A DNA stretch of 12,832 nt, from NCBI GenBank assembly GCA_018369555.1, contig JAGZCC010000064.1, positions 1 through 12,832 of the forward strand, written 5' to 3'. This document shows positions 1-8,635 of this stretch, piece after piece. Within the stretch, counting starts at the first letter, position 1. The number at the start of each line of letters is the position of its first letter. Below the pieces are notes generated by a model. The model was not told the origin of the DNA, searched no databases, and saw only the letters and a list, made by a program, of their open reading frames with translations. Source of the stretch: Thomasclavelia spiroformis (GTDB lineage Bacteria; Bacillota_I; Bacilli_A; Erysipelotrichales; Coprobacillaceae). Position numbers and translations under genes: made by a program.

Positions 1-3000
1 ATTCTTCTAATAAGCTCTTATCTGGAATTAATCTTAAGTTCAAGAATGCTGTTACTAATTCACTGTATGCATTGTTTACTTCTTCTTGCATTGCATTTAC
101 ATCTTCATATACACTAGTTGCTACTTTTAAGGCATCATTGAATGGTGTCCATGTAGCTTCTGTGTATTTTGCAGCTTCTAAACCACTTACTTTATCGATG
201 AATGCCTTTAAAGCTGTTTTATCACCTTTGAAGAATTCTAATTTTTGCATAATACTAGCAAGTCGATCGAATGCATTATTTACTTCTGCCTGTGTTGCAC
301 TTGTATCATTGTATACTGCATTAGCTTCATCTCTAGCCGCTTTGAATTCATCAGCTACTGCTGGTATTATATCTTTTAAATCTTCATCAGTAATTGCATT
401 AGCTAAATCTAGTGCAATCTTTAAAGCTGTTTTGTTTGCTTTAGCTTTTACCTTAACACTGATTGTATCACTATATTCTCCACCTGTAACAGTAATATTT
501 GCTTCACCGGTTTTATTAGCTGTTAATAAACCATCTTCTACCGATACTATTTGATCATCGCTACTTGTCCACACTAATTTTTCATGAATATAAGTTTCAA
601 TATAATCTAACTGCATATTATATGCTGTAGAAGCTGCATTTTTTGTTCCATTTCCCTTAACTACAACGTGATGAGTTTTTAATTCTAATAAATCACTTTC
701 ATACAATCGAGAAAATACTACTCTACCATCAGAATATGCATCAACTGTTGCTGTATAATTATCGTCAATATATATATCAAACTTTCCATTTAAATATTCT
801 AAATTTCCAATAATTGCAAAACTATCACCATAAAAATCAAACTCATAGCCATAATCACCTGCATTATTTTCATTAGGTGCACACCAATGATCATCACCAT
901 TATAGAATAAATTTGGATATCCTTCATCAGTACTCCAAGTACCTGAATATGTGATTTTTGAATCAAAATCATTCAATATTTCTGTTTTTCTTAACACATT
1001 ATCCAATAAATCATCTGGAGTAGTTGAAATTGTTAATTGGATTGTTTCATCTTCGAATAATTCTACATCTTTTTCATTAATAGAAATCGAAGGAATAATT
1101 GGTCCATAAAGCGCTTGTTTAGATAATTTATTAATCAAATTCTGGGCTGCTGGAATATCATAGCCCAATTTATTAACCACACCTTCAATATCTTCAATCA
1201 TCCAATCATAATTATTAGTTAAATAACGTAATTTTTCAATATCTCTAGCTCCTTCAACAAGCTTTTCAAACCTCGGTGTAGATTGCGCAATATAATTCGC
1301 ATCTCTTAAATCAGGATATATCAAATACAAATCTCCTGCTGCAAATAAATCATGTTGAGATGTAATAAGTGGATCTGCATTAAAAGAGTCAAATGCCCAA
1401 CGTAAAAATCCTTGTGTTCCATCTTTATAACTTTCATAAATAGAAGCAGTACTTTCACCTGGATTATTCAATATTGCACTGTTTTGCCCACCACATGTAT
1501 ATATTGTTGTCATTAGGCCTTTTTCTTTTCTTTGCTTTGTAATTTCTTTTGCTTTATCTTGAGATCCAACATAAATTGCAAATGATAAATCATCTATTCG
1601 ATCAAAAACTGGCTCTGTTTCATAATTAAAAACTGCAACCGAAGTCTTTAATGATTTCCCATCTTTATTTTTTACCGATTCCACTAAATCCAATACTGGT
1701 ATTACTTCTAAAAGCGGACGTTCATCCATGGACATATAAGTAATATCAAACCAACCTTTTTCATCCATATGCTTAACATAATCTTGTAAAAAGATTGTCC
1801 ACAATTCCTTCCAACGTTCAGAGTTAGTAGCTGGAGTTTCAAAAATCACTTGATTTGATTTTTCATCAAAGTACGTAATACGATTACCCCAACATGATAA
1901 CGAAAATGCTTTAATTTGCTTATTAATACCATGCTTCATACATAATCCAATCCATTTATCCATATCTGTATAATCAAAACTAAATGTTCCATCAGCTTTG
2001 CGTGTCCACTTCACCATAGATGGATATGGATCGTGTGTTTGACTATTCCATGCATCTTCTACTACTGTAACAGTAATTGCATCCCCACCAATTTTTCTAT
2101 AAAGTTCTAATTGACTTTCTAATCCAGCCTGATATTGATCATCTAAATGAACATAATACAAATCAGTAATATCAGTTCCAAAATACTCACTAGATGATAA
2201 ACCAGAATAATAACGATTTGAACTATATGGATACATCCACAATTCAATTTGTGATTGTAATTCTGGTACTACAAGATTTAAAACTTCAATTTGATATGTA
2301 AATTCCGACAAAACTTCTTCATTTGATACTAACGATAATTTTGATGTATAAACACCGGCTTTAGCATCTTCAGGTACTGTTATAGCAACCCACGCAGCAT
2401 ACATTTGATTAGCTTCTAAATCTCTAGAAGTTTCATGAGAAATAACATCAAAAATTTCCTGGTTAGATGTATGAGCAATAACTTTATCCATATAAGTAAA
2501 TTTAATATTTTCTTTACTAATTATATTTCCTTCATCATCAACAAAATCATTAGCCACCAACCTAACATCTTTATAGCCTTTAGATTTTGAAAAAATATCT
2601 ATTCGACTAGTTACTTCATCATTTCTCCAAGCATACCCTGTCCACGTTTGCAAAGAAGATAAATCCTTATCATACAAATCATTTAAATAAGATAAATATC
2701 GTTCAGGATAAGCATGTTTATTATTATCACTAACTATTGCCGTTATTTCATTTATACAAGGTACCACAGAAACTACTACACTACTAGAAATATCAGTACC
2801 CTCTAATCGTGCAACAACCGAAGTTGTTCCACTATTTACTGCTTTGATTAATCCGGTTTGATCAACACTGGCAACTGATGGATCTTCACTTTCCCAAATA
2901 ATATCAGGTACTTGTGTTGCATAAGATGGAAGAACTTTGGCTGTAATTAATTTTTGCATGCCTTCTTCTAATCTCAACTTAGCATCACTTAATCGAATCC

Positions 3001-3547
3001 CTGTAGCTGGATAATCCATATTTTTACATTGAATCAACGCATAATCAATTGCTGCTTCATAATTCATTCCAGCATTTTCATTTCTATCCCCATTTAATAC
3101 AACTTTAATTGTATGTAAAGTATTTTCCAAATCAGGACTTTGATATAAAACATCCTTATTAAGTCTACCATTACGATAAAAATCAATTGTATCTACTTTT
3201 ACATCATCAATATAAACATCTCCAATACAACCATCATTAACACGATGACCATATAATGTAACTTTATTCCCTAAAAACTTCAAAGAAAATGAAGGATAAT
3301 TCTCACCAAAAACCGCTTTAGTTGTCCAATGCTCATCTCCACCTTCAAACAAATCAGGATAGCCTCCCTCATGAACCCAGCCATTACTAAATGTAAATTG
3401 GTTAACATCATCTCCTACCTCAGCATCATTTACAATTATTTCCATATAATCTGAAGTTGCTTTAACCTGAGGTATTCCTATCATAATCATAAAAACAGAT
3501 AAAACAATTACAAATACTTTTCTTATAACTAACAGTTTTTTTCTCAT
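1..3547 (-). CDS. Secreted multi-modular GH123/DUF4091-type glycosidase, C-terminus cut by window
   Basis: Open reading frame without a stop from the ATG at 3547 to the window edge (1182 residues seen; frame checked at several points). Start is set by an AAGGGG box about 9 nt upstream and a classic signal peptide (residues 1-30, MRKK, hydrophobic core, cleavage near VKA). Modules in order: a galactose-binding-like beta-sandwich (about 36-165, motifs GGYPDLF and GGDEHW), Big_2 (about 181-262), a GH123-like region (about 265-815) with YMSMDERP, where D608-E609 match the expected Asp-Glu pair of substrate-assisted beta-N-acetylgalactosaminidases, a second Big_2 (820-850 and 990-1034) interrupted by another binding module (about 852-988), then FIVAR repeats from 1038. 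The third FIVAR begins at the window edge, and a wall anchor probably follows outside. Acts extracellularly on glycans; the sugar specificity is inferred from family only. Paralogue of the gene at 4405-8337. Confidence 0.87.
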   Translation of the reverse strand, partial: MRKKLLVIRKVFVIVLSVFMIMIGIPQVKATSDYMEIIVNDAEVGDDVNQFTFSNGWVHEGGYPDLFEGGDEHWTTKAVFGENYPSFSLKFLGNKVTLYGHRVNDGCIGDVYIDDVKVDTIDFYRNGRLNKDVLYQSPDLENTLHTIKVVLNGDRNENAGMNYEAAIDYALIQCKNMDYPATGIRLSDAKLRLEEGMQKLITAKVLPSYATQVPDIIWESEDPSVASVDQTGLIKAVNSGTTSVVARLEGTDISSSVVVSVVPCINEITAIVSDNNKHAYPERYLSYLNDLYDKDLSSLQTWTGYAWRNDEVTSRIDIFSKSKGYKDVRLVANDFVDDEGNIISKENIKFTYMDKVIAHTSNQEIFDVISHETSRDLEANQMYAAWVAITVPEDAKAGVYTSKLSLVSNEEVLSEFTYQIEVLNLVVPELQSQIELWMYPYSSNRYYSGLSSSEYFGTDITDLYYVHLDDQYQAGLESQLELYRKIGGDAITVTVVEDAWNSQTHDPYPSMVKWTRKADGTFSFDYTDMDKWIGLCMKHGINKQIKAFSLSCWGNRITYFDEKSNQVIFETPATNSERWKELWTIFLQDYVKHMDEKGWFDITYMSMDERPLLEVIPVLDLVESVKNKDGKSLKTSVAVFNYETEPVFDRIDDLSFAIYVGSQDKAKEITKQRKEKGLMTTIYTCGGQNSAILNNPGESTASIYESYKDGTQGFLRWAFDSFNADPLITSQHDLFAAGDLYLIYPDLRDANYIAQSTPRFEKLVEGARDIEKLRYLTNNYDWMIEDIEGVVNKLGYDIPAAQNLINKLSKQALYGPIIPSISINEKDVELFEDETIQLTISTTPDDLLDNVLRKTEILNDFDSKITYSGTWSTDEGYPNLFYNGDDHWCAPNENNAGDYGYEFDFYGDSFAIIGNLEYLNGKFDIYIDDNYTATVDAYSDGRVVFSRLYESDLLELKTHHVVVKGNGTKNAASTAYNMQLDYIETYIHEKLVWTSSDDQIVSVEDGLLTANKTGEANITVTGGEYSDTISVKVKAKANKTALKIALDLANAITDEDLKDIIPAVADEFKAARDEANAVYNDTSATQAEVNNAFDRLASIMQKLEFFKGDKTALKAFIDKVSGLEAAKYTEATWTPFNDALKVATSVYEDVNAMQEEVNNAYSELVTAFLNLRLIPDKSLLEE

Positions 3548-3596
3548 ATTCACACACCCCTTTTCACTAGTTAGTTATGATCTTGTTCATATTTTC

Positions 3597-3625
3597 ACGA
3601 TAACCTTTATTGCTAATACAAACAA
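3597..3625 (-). promoter_or_regulatory. Possible promoter of the left glycosidase gene
   Basis: On the minus strand a TTGTTT box (3620-3625) and a TATCGT box (3597-3602) are separated by 17 nt, about 50 nt before the start codon. The -10 is a weak match to TATAAT, so this is only a candidate. A 13-bp palindrome touches the upstream edge of the -35. Confidence 0.3.
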
Positions 3626-3637
3626 TGAATCATTCAT
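3625..3637. promoter_or_regulatory. Palindrome, possible operator
   Basis: Perfect inverted repeat ATGAAT-c-ATTCAT overlapping the upstream edge of the candidate -35 box of the left glycosidase gene. Size and position fit an operator, but no regulator is encoded in the window and AT-rich DNA makes such palindromes fairly common. Confidence 0.3.
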
Positions 3638-4102
3638 AAAACCCAGTACTTTAAACTATTGGCTCAAGTTTTAAAGCAATAAATCTTATTTTAATTATTA
3701 GTATCTATTTTTAACATCCAACTATTATTAACTTTTTATAATCTTTTATTTTAATTATATAAAAACTTTCCTTTATCATTTACACTTTTCAATAAATAAA
3801 AATATAGTAATTAATTATAATTATTTCCTTCCCTTTATAAACCATATATTATACCTGTCCAATAAATATTATAAAAACATAAAATCAGCTACTAAAATTT
3901 TCTTACCTTTCTCCTTTATCCCTCCTACATTTTAAATTTCTACTCTAAAAAATCACAATCCATATTTATAACTATCACCTCCAACTCAAATTAAACAAGT
4001 ATCTATAATATATTATACAGAGTAAGCGCATACATTTAAATACTTTTTATTATAATAATATTACCATTACATATCACATAAAAATATTTGCAAACAAGCG
4101 AA
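3638..4102. other. AT-rich intergenic stretch with no gene seen
   Basis: About 465 bases of extremely AT-rich sequence between the left glycosidase promoter region and the structured element at 4103-4351. All frames are full of stops, and I see no tRNA, repeat array or convincing promoter. It may act as a long untranslated spacer. Confidence 0.6.
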
Positions 4103-4351
4103 ATAGGGGCTAAGAATCAAAATCTTTTGCCCCTTTCACAACACCGTGTGCGAGATTACCTACACGGCATTTCATAAGTTTATAGATTTGTAATAATCTT
4201 TGTTAGATAACCATTACAATTATCATCATCACTGTCGGATAGGAAAGCTTTAACAGCGCTTCACCCTCTTAAAAACGAAGCGTGCGACTTTTACTTATTC
4301 ACACCTTACGATGGATACCTTGTCTTTAGCTATATGCCATGCATGACACAC
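4103..4351 (-). ncRNA. Miniature ORF-less group IIC intron-like element, probably a decayed remnant
   Basis: Read on the minus strand, the segment starts GTGTG and has a small hairpin (TGTCA-TGCA-TGGCA, 4335-4348), closely resembling the 5' end of bacterial class C group II introns. Further hairpins lie at 4282-4304, 4258-4281 and 4188-4219. At 4141-4169 is a 29-nt hairpin that aligns without gaps with the Domain V core of the Oceanobacillus iheyensis IIC intron as I remember it, with the two-base bulge retained and the flank ACGGTG..GTGA matching. At 4105-4134 is a Domain VI-like stem (GGGGC/GCCCC) with a bulged A (4111) eight bases before a CCCCTAT 3' end. It sits immediately after a terminator, the known IIC target. 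About 250 nt is shorter than usual ORF-less IIC RNA (roughly 400 nt), no reverse transcriptase is present, and the triad reads UGC rather than AGC or CGC, so it is probably inactive. Boundaries approximate. Confidence 0.55.
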
Positions 4352-4353
4352 TT

Positions 4354-4396
4354 AAAAGAAGCTGTTTTCACAACTCATGTTATTACAGCTTCTTTT
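4354..4396 (-). terminator. Rho-independent terminator of the complete glycosidase gene
   Basis: A perfect 12-bp inverted repeat (AAAAGAAGCTGT / ACAGCTTCTTTT) with a 19-nt loop starts 8 nt after the stop codon of the gene at 4405-8337. The stem ends in TTTT on the minus strand. The A-run on the other arm means it could also work in the opposite direction. The group II intron-like element begins three nucleotides beyond it. Confidence 0.8.
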
Positions 4397-4404
4397 ATAT
4401 CATA

Positions 4405-7400
4405 TTAATCTTCTTTTCTTCTTAATAATGCATATCCAGCAACACTTAATAAAGCAATTCCTGCAAACATTCCAACTAAGCTTTCATCACCTGTTTTTAC
4501 ACTTACTGTTGTATCACCATTATTTACTGGTGCTTTTACTGTTTGTAAGTTTGCCATTGCTTTTGCTAAAACATCTTTTGCATTATCTACTTCAGTCTGT
4601 GTTGCATTTGGATCATTAAATACTGCCTTAGCATCTTCTAATGCATCTTTTAATACACCATATGATGCCTTTGTATAATTTGCAACATTTAATCCATTAG
4701 CTTTATTGATTAAATCTTCTAATAAACTCTTATCAGGAATTAATCTCAATTCTAGATATGCTCTTACCAATGCTTCATAAGCAGCATTTACTTCTGCTTG
4801 TGTTGCATTTGGATTATCTAATACTGCTTGAGCAGTTTTCATTGGATTAGCAAGTTTTGCCCATGATGCTTCTGTATATAATTTACTATCTAATCCATTA
4901 ACTTTATCTACCATGGCCTGTAATGCAGTTTTATCTGCTACTACAACCAATTGTGCATATCCATCTTTTAAGTTATTTAAAGCTTCTTGTACTTCATATT
5001 CTAATGCATTTTCATCTTCATTAACAACGATTGCTGCATCTAATGCATCTTTAAATACTTTCCATGAATCTGTAGTATAATTTTCTTCTTTAAGTTTACT
5101 ATATTCTTCAATTAATTTTGCTAACTCTGTTTTATCACCTTTTACAAAGTCAACCATTTGAATAGCTTTTGCTAAACGGAAGAATGATGCATCAACAGTT
5201 GCTTGATCAACATTTGGATCAGCTAAAATTGTTTGCGCTTCTGCAAGTGCAACGTTAAATTCTGCTACTACTACAGGAACTACATTATCCAATGCTCCTT
5301 GTTCTTTAAGAGCTTTAGCTGTTGTTACTGCAGCTTCTAATGCAGTTTTATTCACTGTTTCTGGAGTTGTATTTAATAATTCTCTTGAAAGATCAATAAT
5401 TCCTTCTTTCATTCTATTTACTTCTGTATACACCAATTGACGATCAGCTTCACTTGCTGGTACTTTACTTCCATATGAACCTTTTCCGTTTGGTGTTTTT
5501 ATTGAACCAGTTAATTCATTAACTTTTTCTTTTAATTCTTCTGATTGTTCCATTAGATATTTTGCTTTATTAACATCTCTAATTCCTTTTTTAAGCATTT
5601 CATATCTTGGTGTACTGTAGAATGATGCATTAAAGTTTTCATCTAATTCTTCTTTTTCAATTGGATAGATGAACCATCCATCTCCTGGTTCCCAATAACG
5701 ATAACTGATATTTTCATGCATATTATATACATAGTTATCCCATGCCCATCTCATGAATCCATCTGTTTGAGTAGTCATTGAATACCACATTGTCCAATAA
5801 TTATCTGCAGGATCACTAATTGTATAGCTACTTGGATAATCTCCTGTACAAGTATAAATTGTTGTTGTTAATCCTCTTTCTTGACGATGTTGTGACAATG
5901 CTTGCATTTGTTTTACGTTAGCAGCATTTCCTTGATTAATTGAAATATCATTAATTCTATCTGTAAAGTCATAATATTCTGGTGCTGCATAGTTTAATGC
6001 TGATGAAATCTTGAAATGATTTCCTTCTACATCTGTGATTGATTCAATCATTTCTACTGCAGGTTCTAATTGGTCTAATCCTCTTTCATCCATTGAAATA
6101 TAAGTGATTTCAAACCATCCTTTGGCTTTTGAATGTTCCATGAAATCTGTTAAGAAGATTCCCCAAATTTCTTTCCAGTCTGCGCTTCCTGGTCTATATG
6201 ATTTTTTTACTGTTTGGCCAGTTGCTTCATCATAATATGCTATTTGGTTGTTCCATGGTACAATACTATAACATTTAATTTGTCCAATACCATTTTCTGG
6301 ATCCAATACGCCACATTCAACTTGGAAATTGATCCATGCATCATACCATGTATAATCAAATTCAAATGTTCCATCAGCTTTCTTTGTCCATTTTACCATT
6401 GATGGATCATTGTAATATGATTGATGATTCCATGCTTCTTCAACAATATTTGCTACAACGTCTCTTCCACCTAAATCACGATATTCTTCCATTGAAGCTC
6501 TCATTAAATTAAAATGTTTTTCTGTAAAATAGAAATCATTTGCTAATTCATTTGAGATTCCTCCAGATGGTTTAGAACCTAATCCTAAATAATGATTTGC
6601 AACTGAGAATGGATGTTGCCATACTTGAATTTCTGTACCCACTTCACTTGTTTCAGGTTGTACTAAATTCAATACTTCAAATTCATAATTGAATACATAA
6701 GGTGTTTCAAGTTCATCTGCAGTTACAGTTACTGTTCCCTTATATACTCCCGGTTGTACATCTTTTGGTACATTAATATTAATCCAAGCTTGCTGTACTT
6801 TATTAGCTTCAATATCTAAACTTCCGCCTTTATAAATTACATCTGGGAATGGTTTAACTGGTGCAGAAGAATTTCCACGACCAATATTAGCGTTAATTTC
6901 TTTTAACCATTTGATTTCAACATTGTCAGATGAAATAACAGCACTTCCATTTACAAAATCACTAGCAGTGATTTTAGCATTATGTACTGCTTTTCTTGTA
7001 CAAGTAACAATCTTAGAATTTAAGACATCACCTTTCCAAGCCACATCTTTCCAGCTATCTTCATAAGCAGCAATTAAATCATTATAATCTTCTTGAGTAT
7101 TTAAAGCATTTACATTACCTACTGTAGCAGATAAATATTCTACAGCTGGCACTACTTTTACAGCTACAGCTGCACTCACATCAGTACCTTTAACTGTAGC
7201 AGTTATAGTTGTTTCAGCTTCTTTATTACCAACAGTCCTAATAAGTCCATTTTCATCTACAGTGGCAACATTTTCATCTTCACTTTGCCAAACAATATCT
7301 TTATTAGTTGCAATACCTGGTAATACTTTAGCTGTAATTTGTTTAGTCATTCCACTTTCTAAACGAATAGCTGTTTCACTTAATGAAATTCCTGTAGGTG

Positions 7401-8337
7401 CAATTGGTCCATGATAAACCTTTGCAAAGTCTACTTGAATTGCTCCACTAGCACCTTCTGGTAACATAACTTTAATTGTATGTTGTCCATCTGATAATTC
7501 TTCAGATCCATAAATTAATTGTTGATTAACACGTCCACCTGTTGTAGTTCCATCGGCTGTTCCTGCTGCTTTACCATCAATAAACACATCATAAACACCG
7601 TGACCCCTGTCTAATGTAGCATAAATTTCTACTTTAGTACCAATAAATGTGATTTCAAAATAATCACCAGCATGTGCATAATGTTCATCTCCATTTGAAA
7701 AACCACTGCTTCCTGTTCCTGCCGTCCAAGCTCCTGTATATTTAAATTTAAATAAATCATCAGCACTTGTTACATCACTATCTTCGATTTTAGAAACAAA
7801 ATTATCAGTTTGTTCTTCTTGTACTCCTAATACCTTAGCATAATCTACTTCTCCATCACATGCTGATGATGAAGAATTTTTAGTGTTAGATAATTCTACT
7901 TTTAAAGTATGCTCTCCATACTCAATACCTGTTTTTGAATAAATTTTTCCACTTGCTACTCTTTGTGCACTATAAGCATCAACTGTATCAATTTTTTCAT
8001 TATCCAAATAGATATTGTAAATACCTAATTGAGGTTGTTTTTCACCATATAATTCAATACCAGTTCCTTTGAATTTAATTTCATAACTTGGTAAGGGATC
8101 CCCTTGAGTATAACGTTGGAAATTAAACCAATGTTCATCTCCACCATAGAAACGATCTGGATACCCTTCACTTGTTCCCCAATTTCCTTGGTAATTGAAT
8201 TGATGTAATTCTTGACCAACTTCAGAGTCATTAATAATTAGTTCTGATTCCTGTGCACTAACATTAATTGATGAAAGTGGCAATAACCCAACAACCATCA
8301 TTAATGTTAAGAAAAGAACACTTATTTTCTTTTTCAT
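4405..8337 (-). CDS. Cell-wall-anchored GH123/DUF4091-type glycosidase with binding modules and FIVAR repeats
   Basis: Complete 1310-residue surface protein. An in-frame ATG four codons upstream (8349) overlaps the GGAGGGA ribosome binding site, so the start at 8337 (MKKKIS) is preferred. Modules: signal peptide 1-28 (cleavage near VSA-QE), two galactose-binding-like beta-sandwiches (about 31-171, GGDEHW; about 180-309, NGDEHY), Big_2 (about 313-398), GH123 N-terminal and catalytic region (about 400-950) with ISMDER, where D750 and E751 are the expected oxazoline-stabilising Asp and acid/base Glu, four FIVAR three-helix repeats (about 995-1268), and a tail with VKTGD (1280-1284), a membrane segment (1287-1305) and RRKED. 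The family is known for beta-N-acetylgalactosaminidase activity; substrate here is inferred. It differs from its downstream paralogue by having two N-terminal binding modules and no Big_2 after the catalytic domain. Confidence 0.9.
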   Translation of the reverse strand: MKKKISVLFLTLMMVVGLLPLSSINVSAQESELIINDSEVGQELHQFNYQGNWGTSEGYPDRFYGGDEHWFNFQRYTQGDPLPSYEIKFKGTGIELYGEKQPQLGIYNIYLDNEKIDTVDAYSAQRVASGKIYSKTGIEYGEHTLKVELSNTKNSSSSACDGEVDYAKVLGVQEEQTDNFVSKIEDSDVTSADDLFKFKYTGAWTAGTGSSGFSNGDEHYAHAGDYFEITFIGTKVEIYATLDRGHGVYDVFIDGKAAGTADGTTTGGRVNQQLIYGSEELSDGQHTIKVMLPEGASGAIQVDFAKVYHGPIAPTGISLSETAIRLESGMTKQITAKVLPGIATNKDIVWQSEDENVATVDENGLIRTVGNKEAETTITATVKGTDVSAAVAVKVVPAVEYLSATVGNVNALNTQEDYNDLIAAYEDSWKDVAWKGDVLNSKIVTCTRKAVHNAKITASDFVNGSAVISSDNVEIKWLKEINANIGRGNSSAPVKPFPDVIYKGGSLDIEANKVQQAWININVPKDVQPGVYKGTVTVTADELETPYVFNYEFEVLNLVQPETSEVGTEIQVWQHPFSVANHYLGLGSKPSGGISNELANDFYFTEKHFNLMRASMEEYRDLGGRDVVANIVEEAWNHQSYYNDPSMVKWTKKADGTFEFDYTWYDAWINFQVECGVLDPENGIGQIKCYSIVPWNNQIAYYDEATGQTVKKSYRPGSADWKEIWGIFLTDFMEHSKAKGWFEITYISMDERGLDQLEPAVEMIESITDVEGNHFKISSALNYAAPEYYDFTDRINDISINQGNAANVKQMQALSQHRQERGLTTTIYTCTGDYPSSYTISDPADNYWTMWYSMTTQTDGFMRWAWDNYVYNMHENISYRYWEPGDGWFIYPIEKEELDENFNASFYSTPRYEMLKKGIRDVNKAKYLMEQSEELKEKVNELTGSIKTPNGKGSYGSKVPASEADRQLVYTEVNRMKEGIIDLSRELLNTTPETVNKTALEAAVTTAKALKEQGALDNVVPVVVAEFNVALAEAQTILADPNVDQATVDASFFRLAKAIQMVDFVKGDKTELAKLIEEYSKLKEENYTTDSWKVFKDALDAAIVVNEDENALEYEVQEALNNLKDGYAQLVVVADKTALQAMVDKVNGLDSKLYTEASWAKLANPMKTAQAVLDNPNATQAEVNAAYEALVRAYLELRLIPDKSLLEDLINKANGLNVANYTKASYGVLKDALEDAKAVFNDPNATQTEVDNAKDVLAKAMANLQTVKAPVNNGDTTVSVKTGDESLVGMFAGIALLSVAGYALLRRKED

Positions 8338-8440
8338 ATTTCCCTCCATATTTAATGACGTTTTTTAGCGTACATATTTGATTATTTTAATGGTTAAAAA
8401 TTTTATCTATTATTGTTTTTATCATCTCCTTTTCATCTAG

Positions 8441-8454
8441 TGTAAACCCTTTCT
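8441..8454. promoter_or_regulatory. cre-like catabolite repression site
   Basis: TGTAAACCCTTTCT matches the Firmicute CcpA consensus TGWNANCGNTNWCA at all but two of its specified positions (the central G and the last A). It covers the predicted transcription start of the glycosidase gene, a position where CcpA would repress. That fits a carbohydrate-degrading enzyme, but the match is imperfect. Confidence 0.35.
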
Positions 8455-8460
8455 ATTATT

Positions 8461-8489
8461 ATGATACTTGATGAATATGACTTTATCAA
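8461..8489 (-). promoter_or_regulatory. SigmaA-type promoter of the complete glycosidase gene
   Basis: On the minus strand TTGATA (8484-8489) and TATCAT (8461-8466) are separated by exactly 17 nt, each one base from consensus. Transcription should begin near 8454, giving an untranslated leader of about 115 nt. An inverted repeat CTTGAT-N12-ATCAAG (8467-8490) spans the -35 and spacer and could be an operator. Confidence 0.6.
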
Positions 8490-8587
8490 GCTATTCTATT
8501 TGTATTTTTTAAAACACTTTTGTAATTTTTAATAAACGCACTTCATTACTTATATAATATTATCATATCTTTCAAAATTCTCATCAT

Positions 8588-8626
8588 AAAAAAAAGAGAC
8601 TGCAACACATTAAAATAATGTGTTAC
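8588..8626 (-). terminator. Terminator of the peptidase cluster
   Basis: A 10-bp stem (GTAACACATT / AATGTGTTGC on the minus strand, 8602-8626, one G-T pair, 5-nt loop) lies 9 nt after the M42 peptidase stop codon. It is followed by AGTCTC and eight T residues (8588-8595). The short gap between stem and T-run is slightly atypical. Confidence 0.7.
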
Positions 8627-8635
8627 CCCCCTACT

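Noticed and set aside
72..554. Plus-strand frame of 160 codons
   Set aside because: Lies antisense to the FIVAR and Big_2 coding region of the left glycosidase; its Ser/Ala/Leu-rich composition is the complement of that helical repeat sequence.
4377..4619. Plus-strand Leu/His-rich frame
   Set aside because: Antisense to the C-terminal end of the complete glycosidase gene and its terminator; low-complexity shadow.
8025..8231. Minus-strand 68-codon frame
   Set aside because: Out-of-frame overlap inside the glycosidase N-terminal binding module, which has clear family motifs in the main frame.
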